A DNA stretch of 13,272 bases, taken from the NCBI GenBank assembly GCA_013044465.1, contig JABEUL010000040.1, forward strand, positions 1 through 13,272, in the 5' to 3' direction. Both the position numbers and the translations under genes were made by a program. Source of the stretch: Acidimicrobiales bacterium. GTDB taxonomy: Bacteria > Actinomycetota > Acidimicrobiia > Acidimicrobiales > JABEUL01. Below, piece by piece: positions 1-7,002 of the stretch; position 1 is the stretch's first letter; each line of letters opens with the position of its first letter. The notes under the pieces are model-generated. The model was not told the origin of the DNA. It did no database searches and saw only the letters and a program-made list of their open reading frames with translations.

Positions 1-1
1 G

Positions 2-172
2 CGCAACGGCTCGTCTTATAAAGCACTTATCGCGCAAGAAGTTAGAGGGATAAATTTAAAAACTGAAGAAGTTGAACTTGACGAGTGGATCACTAGGCTT
101 TCAAATTGTTTGGCAGATCTAGCCGCTAAAAATGCCAAAGCGAGACAGGCCCTCCAAGGACTTATAACATAG
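2..172 (+). CDS. C-terminal end of an unrecognised protein (5' end outside the window)
   Basis: An open frame enters from the left edge and ends at TAG 170-172, giving 56 residues. The fragment is charged and probably helical, with alternating acidic and basic residues (for example KTEEVELDEWITRL, then a run rich in Ala, Lys and Arg) and the C-terminus QALQGLIT. There is no membrane segment, cysteine motif or recognised domain. The codons look like ordinary coding DNA, with mixed third positions and no internal stop. I do not recognise the family and assign no function. The next gene on the same strand starts more than 200 bases downstream, so co-transcription is not evident. Confidence 0.5.
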   Translation, partial: RNGSSYKALIAQEVRGINLKTEEVELDEWITRLSNCLADLAAKNAKARQALQGLIT

Positions 173-373
173 CAGTGACCAATTCACTTTCTAATTAATT
201 GATTCAAGAGGATTATCAGATCTTGAGGTAGAACGAAGTCCATGGTCGTCAGATTTTCGCCTTTGGATCCAGTGCATCAAGGAATTCAAGGTGGTAATAT
301 GAGGATCAATGTAACCTGCTGGCTTAGGTTGGAAAATCAATGAGTACAGATTTCAGGTGCTTATTTGTCAAGC
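173..373. other. Intergenic stretch, no convincing gene
   Basis: I see no gene with a credible start and ribosome binding site here. A minus-strand frame of about 50 codons (roughly 184-340) is open but lacks a good start, and short plus-strand frames cross the same bases. These may be chance frames or worn gene remains. I found no clear promoter of the TTGACA/TATAAT type ahead of the large secreted-protein gene and no terminator hairpin with a T-run after the partial gene. Confidence 0.4.
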
Positions 374-380
374 AAAGAGG
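374..380 (+). promoter_or_regulatory. Ribosome binding site that decides the start of the giant secreted protein
   Basis: The purine run AAAGAGG ends 9 bases before GTG 390. The longer frame starting at GTG 357 has no comparable site. Starting at 390 also gives a compact signal peptide, with MSRIVKR directly before the hydrophobic core. Confidence 0.6.
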
Positions 381-389
381 AAACATACA

Positions 390-3300
390 GTGAGTCGAAT
401 TGTTAAGCGTCTATTAGCACTTGTGTGTACAGCGTGCTTGTTGACATCTTTACTTTGGGCAGCAAGTACAATTGAGCGACCAGGCGTGGCCCGAGCAATT
501 TCGCCTGGGTGGGCAGTGGAAGGTCAAACAAACCTCAACCCAACTAATTTTACCTCGGTTTCTTGCCCAAGCACTCAGGTATGTTATGCCGTTGACCTAT
601 CTGGCACCTCCGCCGAAATCCTCAAGACACAGGACTTAGGAGCTACTTGGGCATCAAGTCCCATTCCTCTTCCACCTGATTTGAAAAGGGCACAGGTATC
701 GTGCGTATCTGTTACAGAGTGTTATGCACTTTTTAATCTTTATTCACGCACACCATCGGGAGCAAATTCAACTACTGCTTTCTTTGCAACAACTGATTCT
801 GGGAACACTTGGAAAGAGGAATCTTCACCAGGTTCACAGGGACCAAATTACTTGCAACTTTCTTGTACTGGGCCCGGAGTCTGCATAGCAGCAACGTATC
901 TATTTGGTTCAACACCCTTTGTAAGTTTGGCTGAAACCACAGATGGTGGGATAGTTTGGACTCAGTCGAATCTTCCCATAAGTAGTTACAGCGACAACTT
1001 CATGGCATTTTCATGTACCAGCTCAACTCAGTGCATTTTTTTATCTGCCAGCCCGTATTACTTGTCGTACTCAAGTGGAAGTTGGAGTGCTTCACTAGCC
1101 ACTGGAAACGCTTATTTAGAGACTGGCAGTTGCGCTGTCGGGAGTAACTACTGTGTTGGATTCGGATCTAATTCCTCTAATGTTCCTGGCTTGTTTACAT
1201 CAACTGACGGAGGAAAAAGTTGGGTTGATCAACCGGCAACTAACGGATATAACTTTTCTCAAATAAGTTGTTATTCTGCAACTTCGTGCTTTGCTATTGA
1301 TTACGATGGGGGATCGATAAGAGTCGCCCAGACTTCAGATGGTGTGACTTGGACTGTGACATATGTGCTGCCTATATCAGGGATAACCCCTGAGTCATTT
1401 TCCTGCTACTCAACTTCATGCATGTTGGTCGGTGATAATTCTTCTTTCGAGCCAATTGCAATTGTCTCCAGTAACGGCGGAAGTACATGGACAAATGTTG
1501 GAGTTTTAACTTCAAACACAGTTTCGACCTTAAATTCAGAAAGTTGTGTTTCTGTATTGTGCATAGCTGCTGGAGGAAATAGTGTAGAAGTATCTACAGA
1601 CAGTGGGAGTTCTTGGAGCTTGACCACGCTTCCTTCAAATCTAAGCGATGCGCAGTTCAATTCGGTGTCCTGTCCAAGTGCACTTGCATGCTATATTGCT
1701 GGGTCACTGTCAGGATCGCCACTTGTAATTTCAAGCTTTGACGGTGGCAATACATGGACTTCGCAAATCTTGTCTATTCCAATAACCGGTATCACTTCAA
1801 GCTCCCTAATTTCAATTAGTTGCCCTGATTCTTCAGGTTGCTTGGTAGTCGGGAATTTCACTGGTCCGTCATTGAACGGAAGTGTTGCTTTTTCAACTTC
1901 TAATTCCGGAGTTAATTGGAATTACAGTTCATCGTTTGAGGCAAATGGTCTAAATTCTGTAAATTCCATATCATGTCCGGCAATAGGGGACTGCTGGGTT
2001 ACTTGGGGATCGGAAAATGTATTCGCAACTACAGATAATGGGATGACATGGACGAGTCTTTTTATATCAAGTGGTTCTACCTATCCCGCGACAGTGACAG
2101 ATGGTCTCTGTCCGACCGTCACAAAATGCTATTTCATTGACACTACTAATAATCAAGTAATACCTTTAAACAACGGTTCGCAGTTGGGACATGCCATTAC
2201 AATTGCTCCATCCACATTAGAGGCAGGCTCTGTCGCAATGTCTTGCCCATCGTCCAGCGCTTGCTTTATTGTCTTAAACGCGAAGTATCCGGGAGCTTCA
2301 CCCAGTTCCGAAATTGTAAGCACAACTGACGGTGGTAATAGTTTCCAAGTCGGATTAGGACCTGGCCAAATTAGTGGAATACCTTTTGCCCAATTTGCTT
2401 CGATTTCATGCATCACTATTACCCAGTGTCAAATAATAGGAGAAAGCTACGATCAAGTATTTCTTGGGCTTAATGTTACAAATCCGAGCGTACCTACTTC
2501 AGTTGTGGCAACACCTACCGCATTAGGCGCCCAGATTTCATGGACGGCCCCAGCTTCAGATGGTGGGATGGGCATCGGTTCTTATGTTGTGACAGGCACA
2601 AATCTAACTGCTGGAACTGTAATTGGATCTACTCAAGTTAGTGGCTCACCGCCAAGTACCACTACGGCATTCACTGGGTTAATACCTGGTGATTTATACT
2701 CATTTTCTGTTGTGGCAAAGAACTCTTATTACTCAAGTCCGCCTTCTCAAGCTTCCACACCAGCACTAATACCTCCCGCTATCACTAGCATCTCTCCAAA
2801 TATTGGACCAACATCAGGAGGAACAGTAGTAACTATTACCGGTGTAGGGTTTTCAGGAGTCACGGGGGTTGTGTTTGGAGGCGGTGTTTACGGTGGTAAA
2901 AGCATCTCATTTACGGTAATCAACAGCACTACTATTTCTGCAGTTTCGCCACCGTATGTCAGTAGCATTGTAGGTTTCGAGCTAATCAATGCTGGGGGTT
3001 ACTCTCAAATTGTAACGGCTGATCAATTTCAATATTATGACTCAAACCAACCTGTAGTATCTAGCGTGACTCCAAATATTTCACCACTATCTGGCGGCAG
3101 GCAAGTAAGTATTTATGGAGCCAATTTTAACGGGGCAACTCAGATTAATATTGGATCCACTGCTATTTCGAATTTCACTGTCGTTTCAAATAATGAAATT
3201 ACAATCGTTGCGCCACCGATGCTAACTGCGCAGGTAGATGACGTTTCAGTTGTAACGCCTAATGGAAGCTCACTTGGCTGGAATCCAGATCACTTGACAT

Positions 3301-4550
3301 TTCAAGATGGAGGTAGTTACACGCCAGTCAAATTGACAAGAATCGTCGATACAAGAAGAGGAGCATCGGATCCTAGCACCTATGCCAGCCAGACACTTGG
3401 GCTTGGAAGTAATCCAGAGACTTTAAATGTCCCGGTAGTTGGTGCTGGCAGTGACCAGGTCCCAGCTGGAGCAACTGCAGTGGTCTTAAATATTACTGCG
3501 CTAAGTCCATCAAATTCTGGGTATTTGACGGTCTATCCCGGAGGCGAGCCAATTCCTGGGACGTCAACTCTTAACTTTTCCTCCGGCGAGTATGCCGTTG
3601 CCAACATGGTTGAAATCGGATTAGGTGTCGGTGGATCAATTGAGATAACAAACTTTACAGGTTCTGTCGATGTATTGGTAGATGTTGAGGGTTACATATC
3701 CGTTCCAAATTCTACGACCTCTCCTGGATTGTACAACTCACTCGATCCGATTAGAATCGCCGATACTAGGATGGGCGCCACCGATCCCCCTACTTATGCG
3801 GGCCAGACTCTGTCTGCAGGTGGAACCGATGTTTTCCAAGTTGATGGAATGGGATCTAACGTAAATGGGCTTCCACAAAATAATGTTTCAGCCGTAGTTG
3901 TTAATTTGACAGTCACTAATGTGACGTCTGATGGCTTTGCAACCATTTATGCAGATGGCACCTCAATGCCAGATGGGTCAACATTAAATATGATTCCTGG
4001 GAATGTGGTAACAAATCGCTCAATTGTTCCGGTCGGGTCGGATGGAATGATTGATGTTTTCTGCAATGTTGGATGCGACCTAATTGTGGATATCTCTGGG
4101 TGGTTCACTGGAAACTTGCCAGGGAGCACAGGTGATCTTTTTGTTCCGACCACTCCAACACGGGAAGCAGATAGTCGTCCAAATTCTGGACTATGGGATG
4201 CCAATACCCTATTTGGATTCTATGGTGGATCCCAAGGTGGACTATCTTATCCAATCAACCTTGAGATTTTAACGAGAGATTCTTCATTGCCTTCCAATAC
4301 AGATGCTGTAGTGCTAAATGTCACTGTGACTGACGTCTGGGGGCCTGGTTATCTAACCTTATGGCCTTATGATTACCCAGTTCCACAAACATCGGATATG
4401 AACTGGAGTTCTGGGCAAACGGTGGCAAATCTCGCTATTGCTAAATTAGGTTCCCCCTACGGAGTTGGAGTACCAGATGTATCGATGGCAGCCAACATGG
4501 AGACTATGACCGTGGTAGATGTTACGGGATACTATGTGCCGGTACTATAG
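390..4550 (+). CDS. Giant secreted surface protein: 14 Cys-paired propeller units, Fn3, two IPT/TIG, three VDTR repeats
   Basis: This is a secreted protein of 1386 residues from GTG 390 (the frame is also open from GTG 357). Residues 1-36 form a signal peptide: MSRIVKR, a hydrophobic core, and an ARA cleavage site. Residues ~37-695 contain 14 units, each with a closely spaced cysteine pair of the SCPSTQVCYA type, most followed by a WSxDGG/BNR-like turn such as TDGGKSW. Fourteen units would make two seven-bladed propellers, with the Cys pairs as likely disulfides. Then come an Fn3 domain (~697-790), two IPT/TIG domains (~795-975, SPxxGPTSGG and TPNISPLSGG), and three copies of an actinobacterial surface repeat (~977-1113, ~1115-1248, ~1250-1386). 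That repeat opens with RIVDTRRG or RIADTRMG and carries AVVLNIT, YLTVYP and VDVEGY blocks; the third copy is more diverged. There is no C-terminal anchor or sortase motif. The likely role is extracellular binding or adhesion. The propeller units lack recognisable sialidase catalytic features, so an enzyme call is not justified. Confidence 0.9.
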   Translation: MSRIVKRLLALVCTACLLTSLLWAASTIERPGVARAISPGWAVEGQTNLNPTNFTSVSCPSTQVCYAVDLSGTSAEILKTQDLGATWASSPIPLPPDLKRAQVSCVSVTECYALFNLYSRTPSGANSTTAFFATTDSGNTWKEESSPGSQGPNYLQLSCTGPGVCIAATYLFGSTPFVSLAETTDGGIVWTQSNLPISSYSDNFMAFSCTSSTQCIFLSASPYYLSYSSGSWSASLATGNAYLETGSCAVGSNYCVGFGSNSSNVPGLFTSTDGGKSWVDQPATNGYNFSQISCYSATSCFAIDYDGGSIRVAQTSDGVTWTVTYVLPISGITPESFSCYSTSCMLVGDNSSFEPIAIVSSNGGSTWTNVGVLTSNTVSTLNSESCVSVLCIAAGGNSVEVSTDSGSSWSLTTLPSNLSDAQFNSVSCPSALACYIAGSLSGSPLVISSFDGGNTWTSQILSIPITGITSSSLISISCPDSSGCLVVGNFTGPSLNGSVAFSTSNSGVNWNYSSSFEANGLNSVNSISCPAIGDCWVTWGSENVFATTDNGMTWTSLFISSGSTYPATVTDGLCPTVTKCYFIDTTNNQVIPLNNGSQLGHAITIAPSTLEAGSVAMSCPSSSACFIVLNAKYPGASPSSEIVSTTDGGNSFQVGLGPGQISGIPFAQFASISCITITQCQIIGESYDQVFLGLNVTNPSVPTSVVATPTALGAQISWTAPASDGGMGIGSYVVTGTNLTAGTVIGSTQVSGSPPSTTTAFTGLIPGDLYSFSVVAKNSYYSSPPSQASTPALIPPAITSISPNIGPTSGGTVVTITGVGFSGVTGVVFGGGVYGGKSISFTVINSTTISAVSPPYVSSIVGFELINAGGYSQIVTADQFQYYDSNQPVVSSVTPNISPLSGGRQVSIYGANFNGATQINIGSTAISNFTVVSNNEITIVAPPMLTAQVDDVSVVTPNGSSLGWNPDHLTFQDGGSYTPVKLTRIVDTRRGASDPSTYASQTLGLGSNPETLNVPVVGAGSDQVPAGATAVVLNITALSPSNSGYLTVYPGGEPIPGTSTLNFSSGEYAVANMVEIGLGVGGSIEITNFTGSVDVLVDVEGYISVPNSTTSPGLYNSLDPIRIADTRMGATDPPTYAGQTLSAGGTDVFQVDGMGSNVNGLPQNNVSAVVVNLTVTNVTSDGFATIYADGTSMPDGSTLNMIPGNVVTNRSIVPVGSDGMIDVFCNVGCDLIVDISGWFTGNLPGSTGDLFVPTTPTREADSRPNSGLWDANTLFGFYGGSQGGLSYPINLEILTRDSSLPSNTDAVVLNVTVTDVWGPGYLTLWPYDYPVPQTSDMNWSSGQTVANLAIAKLGSPYGVGVPDVSMAANMETMTVVDVTGYYVPVL

Positions 4551-4834
4551 CGTCATAAATTTAAGTGCTCTTGATTAGTGTTGGAATTCCCTTGTTCGCC
4601 AAGCTTCGAAAATAACTGCCTTTCATTTCTTCAGCCTAGTAAAACCTCTAAAAGTTTATTCACCACTATTTAGCGAGGGTAATAAGTTTACTAGAAAGGA
4701 AAAGCTATGCTTTGGAATCCCAGGCGGATCAGAGTGTAATTTTCGAAGTTCTCCTGCCGTAAATCGTTTGCAAAAATCAGTAGACTAAGCAAAATCCAGG
4801 TTGTTCTATTTAGCCCAAATGGATCGTGTCCCAA
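4551..4834. other. Intergenic stretch with a long imperfect inverted repeat
   Basis: I see no gene here. One tiny frame (ATG 4707 to TAA 4739, 10 codons) follows a good purine run (AAAGGA, 4695-4700) but is too short to call. The stretch lies between the convergent ends of the secreted-protein gene and the minus-strand membrane gene, so a terminator is expected. I found the inverted repeat listed separately, but no hairpin followed by a T-run. Confidence 0.5.
4636..4694. repeat. Inverted repeat with nested arms between convergent genes
   Basis: CTAGTAAA (4636-4643) and TTTACTAG (4687-4694) are perfect 8-base complements. Inside them CCTCTAAA can pair with TTTA-GC-GAGG if two bases bulge out. 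The combined structure is a long imperfect stem-loop just after the convergent gene ends. It may help termination in both directions, but there is no U-tract, so this is a weak inference. Confidence 0.35.
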
Positions 4835-5047
4835 CTAGTCGGATGCAGCAAGAATTTGATAGTTGGTTCGCTTTGGAATTTGACTGCACAATGGGAATAT
4901 ATTTTGCATAAATGAAAGTTGTAGGAGCTTTCTTAGACGGTAGAGGCCGATCTTTTTAAAACCTTCGGGGTCCATTTTTGAAAGAAGATCGAGAACCAAG
5001 CTAGAGCCCATAGCTCCAACGGCGCTCCCATCTCCACCGCCAGCCAT
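4835..5047 (-). pseudogene. Alternative reading frame at the 3' end of the membrane gene: frameshifted tail or small overlapping gene
   Basis: A 70-codon minus-strand frame starts with ATG 5047, directly after an in-frame TAG, and overlaps the last ~115 bases of the two-domain membrane gene in another frame. It opens with a glycine-rich stretch, continues MGSSLVLDLLSKMDPEGF, and then becomes basic. Across the overlap this frame has the purine-N-pyrimidine codon pattern expected of coding DNA (GCT GGC GGT GGA GAT and so on). The membrane-gene frame there becomes a run of Trp and G-ending codons (TGG CTG GCG GTG GAG). This suggests either that the membrane gene was frameshifted near 5050 and this was its true tail, or that a small gene overlaps it. 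No ribosome binding site precedes ATG 5047. The family is not recognised. Confidence 0.35.
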
Positions 5048-6141
5048 CTACTTGGCGGCCAGTCATAGGATCTTAAATCGTAATAGATTCCACTAGAATT
5101 TGGCGAAAGCGAGGGATTGATAATTTCACTCGAATTGCAACTCATGAATTGAGATGCTGCCGTCCCGACATATGTGCCCGGTCCACTTTGGCCCCAAAAT
5201 ATTTGATTCACATCTCGCTTCACCTCCAAAAGAACCACACACTTTCCTGATGCAAGGTCAAGCGCTGAGGCCTCTAACACTTGACCTTTAGAATTCTTAG
5301 GGATATAAATCGAAATATGTGAAGAATCTGCATAGCCGGCAACATACTCGTGAAAAGGTGATGTCTCCTTTGCAATTAAAGTTTGAACTGAATTACCCCA
5401 CGAACCATTGTTCTGATTATAAGCATCATTGAATACATATGAGCCCAAAAAGGGTGGGCCAGGTCCATTACTAACAAGCGGGAGTGGGCGCAATAGGATT
5501 ACCATTGGGATGGTTGCTAAAGCTGAGAGAACTAATGTTGCTGGAAATAAAAAGTACCACTTCTTTTTCTCAACTCCGGATTTCACACGTCGGTGCCGCC
5601 AAGTAAAAAACAGGAATGAGCCCAAATAAAATATCAGAAATGCAGTAATTGCACCTGCAACTTGATAGCTCTGGTGGGCGAGGTCCGATAAGAAACTTGG
5701 GCTTGTGCCATACTGATCAATTCTTGTTGGGGAGAAATTGTTTGGATTGCAAGACCTGCCATTTGAATACGGACCAATCTCCGCATATGTGCCCGGATTT
5801 CTCACTCCCCACTCTGATGTGCTTAAACCCTGCATGGTAATTACCCATGCCTCACAGTTGTTCGACCCAACTGAGTAACCAGGCACAACAGTGCCATTCA
5901 TTACTCCAGAACCCACTCCGTTTGCTACTTTATTAAATACCAAGATCAAAAGAGCCATGCCGTGACCAGATTTAACAGTACGGATAGCTGCTTCTTGATT
6001 TGAAGAGCCAAAGTTACTTACAGGCGATGTTGTTACTTCGGTAACTTGCTGGATACTGTTTAGCTTTTGGGCCAGCAATGTATCGCTAGTTCCCCAAGAA
6101 TTAGTACTGCCGTCATAAAGTGATGCAGCAGCCGGCACCAA
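4933..6141 (-). CDS. Membrane protein with two copies of one extracytoplasmic domain; probably 5'-truncated
   Basis: This 402-codon frame opens at TTG 6141 with no signal peptide, membrane segment or ribosome binding site. Two related outer domains can be aligned: residues ~5-152 and ~230-360. Shared landmarks are STNSWGTSDTLLAQK against NGSWGNSVQTLIAKE, then WGVRNPGTYA against WGQSGPGTYV, and one Cys pair in each copy (96/131 and 301/335, likely disulfides). Between them are two membrane helices (~160-181 and ~196-217) joined by a basic cytoplasmic loop (RHRRVKSGVEKKK). The second domain is preceded by a helix but the first is not, so an N-terminal helix is probably missing. The break coincides with the start of the mazF remnant on the other strand. 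The tail after residue ~365 has atypical codons and may be out of frame. I do not recognise the family; an envelope sensor or surface protein is possible. Confidence 0.6.
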   Translation of the reverse strand: MVPAAASLYDGSTNSWGTSDTLLAQKLNSIQQVTEVTTSPVSNFGSSNQEAAIRTVKSGHGMALLILVFNKVANGVGSGVMNGTVVPGYSVGSNNCEAWVITMQGLSTSEWGVRNPGTYAEIGPYSNGRSCNPNNFSPTRIDQYGTSPSFLSDLAHQSYQVAGAITAFLIFYLGSFLFFTWRHRRVKSGVEKKKWYFLFPATLVLSALATIPMVILLRPLPLVSNGPGPPFLGSYVFNDAYNQNNGSWGNSVQTLIAKETSPFHEYVAGYADSSHISIYIPKNSKGQVLEASALDLASGKCVVLLEVKRDVNQIFWGQSGPGTYVGTAASQFMSCNSSEIINPSLSPNSSGIYYDLRSYDWPPSRWLAVEMGAPLELWALAWFSIFFQKWTPKVLKRSASTV

Positions 6142-6429
6142 ATCAGCGTAATCAACGATATTGTTAGCAACAATGGGGCAAACTCTGTTGCCCAGCGACT
6201 GGGGTATGGGTTAATTACGGTAGTCCCAGTTACTTCAAACCTTCAGCATGTCCATCCTTTCCAAGTTTTATTGCGATCAGCAGAGACTGGATTGGATCGA
6301 GACTCAAAGGCGCAGGCAGAGCAAATAAGATCAGTTGCTGTGGAGCGCATTGGATCACTTATTGGCAGTATCCTACCCTCTACTGTTAACGAGCTGGATG
6401 AGGCACTTCGCCTCCACTTGGCGCTTTAG
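6133..6429 (+). pseudogene. mazF: MazF/PemK-family endoribonuclease toxin, 5'-truncated remnant
   Basis: A plus-strand frame without any start codon reads from CGG 6133 to TAG 6427-6429 (98 codons) with no interruption. It is clearly the last three quarters of an actinobacterial MazF: an SRHQISVINDI segment in the place of the usual RPxVVVSND, then the core LITVVPVTSN, HPFQVLL, SAETGLDRDSKAQAEQIRSV, and a C-terminus DEALRLHLAL. In MazF toxins, which cleave mRNA, the Thr of the VTSN strand and an Arg near the RP turn matter for activity; both seem present. The first ~25 residues, which form the first strand and loop, are absent: upstream in the same frame is TGA 6121-6123 and the antisense of the membrane gene. 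No antitoxin gene remains. The length (98 against roughly 110-120) and the missing start make it non-functional as it stands. Confidence 0.85.
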
Positions 6430-6602
6430 GTTTTATTTGTCGACTTCACTGAGAATTCACCATTGGATTTACTTTTTGGCCAAAGATTTAGTGCCCTTAG
6501 GCAATTAGCAGTTTCGAACTGCTGAAAGATAGAAGTTTGAAATAAAACTTCTCCACAATCAATCAGGATTCAAAATCACGGCATACCTAATTTATTCTTG
6601 AC

Positions 6603-6630
6603 TTGACAATTCGTCAATCTACAATATATC
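6603..6630 (+). promoter_or_regulatory. Candidate sigma-70-type promoter overlapped by a dyad
   Basis: TTGACA (6603-6608) is followed after 16 bases by TATATC (6625-6630). The -35 box is also the left arm of the inverted repeat TTGAC-AATTC-GTCAA (6603-6617), a plausible operator. The nearest downstream coding start on this strand is GTG 7003, so the leader would be about 360 bases and would include the three hairpins at 6692-6764. A promoter for a short RNA is equally possible. Confidence 0.4.
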
Positions 6631-6691
6631 TGCGCCAAAGGGCAAACTAGCTAGTTGACTATTTCAGCAGTACTTATTGCTCACAGCGGGA

Positions 6692-6764
6692 GGCGGACAA
6701 CCGCCCACTATAGGTAGTTTCGGCCTAAAAATCTCGAAGCTACTTTCGACAGACGCCTACGTCT
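6692..6764. other. Cluster of three adjacent hairpins, candidate structured RNA
   Basis: Three stems follow one another within 73 bases. They are GGCGG-ACAA-CCGCC (6692-6705); a 9-base stem GTAGTTTCG with CGAAGCTAC (6714-6743, one G-U pair and a 12-base loop); and AGACG-CCTA-CGTCT (6751-6764). They lie about 60 bases downstream of the candidate promoter at 6603-6630. I do not recognise a known riboswitch or small RNA family, and a terminator is unlikely because no T-run follows. The strand is inferred only from the promoter. Confidence 0.3.
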
Positions 6765-6786
6765 AGGAGTATGAATATAAATTGAC

Positions 6787-6806
6787 ACCCCCAAACGGGA
6801 TGCAAA
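6787..6806 (-). repeat. Degenerate copy of the tRNA-Glu 3' end (possible decayed attachment site)
   Basis: On the plus strand ACCCCCAAACGGGATGCAAA matches ACCCCCAACGGGATTCGAA at 10093-10111, the complement of the tRNA-Glu acceptor and T-arm. There are 14 identical bases with one extra A, then partial similarity. Both copies lie in the same orientation, as flanking att repeats of an integrated element would. Given the short match, chance cannot be excluded. Confidence 0.3.
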
Positions 6807-7002
6807 TTTTGTATATAAAGTTATAGTGAGGCACCAAGCGCGACCAATTATCTAATCGGGCCTGCCTTGAGCACTGTGGGGATGTATTGCTATATGGAAT
6901 GTAGGCCTTTACTGCTGACACTGCCAAAGTGGGTTATTTAGGCGCTTCAAGTTCTGGTGAGAACAAAGGCGAGGACAACCGGTCGACTGATAGAGTCATT
7001 TT

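Larger units (their letters stand above)
6430..7002. other. Long intergenic region before the lipoprotein gene
   Basis: I see no protein gene. The region holds a candidate promoter with an overlapping dyad (6603-6630), three closely spaced hairpins (6692-6764), a degenerate copy of the tRNA-Glu 3' end (6787-6806), and a 7-base stem with a short loop at 6507-6523. AT-rich TATATA and TATAGT boxes at 6812-6827 could be a second promoter, but I cannot pair them with a well-spaced -35 box. Confidence 0.5.

Noticed and set aside
390..2500. Calling the secreted giant a sialidase because of its BNR-like repeats
   Set aside because: The turns resemble BNR/Asp-box motifs, but I see no catalytic Arg triad or Tyr/Glu arrangement. 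The Cys-paired units fit a binding propeller better.
6142..6213. Extending the membrane gene upstream of TTG 6141 (frame open back to a stop at about 6211-6213)
   Set aside because: This DNA is the well-conserved mazF core on the other strand, so the open minus frame is most likely antisense coincidence. It also contains no ATG, GTG or TTG start with a ribosome binding site.
6507..6523. T-arm-like hairpin AGCAG-TTCGAAA-CTGCT on the minus strand, as a tRNA remnant
   Set aside because: The loop fits a T-loop, but no acceptor or anticodon arm can be found around it; left as a simple hairpin.
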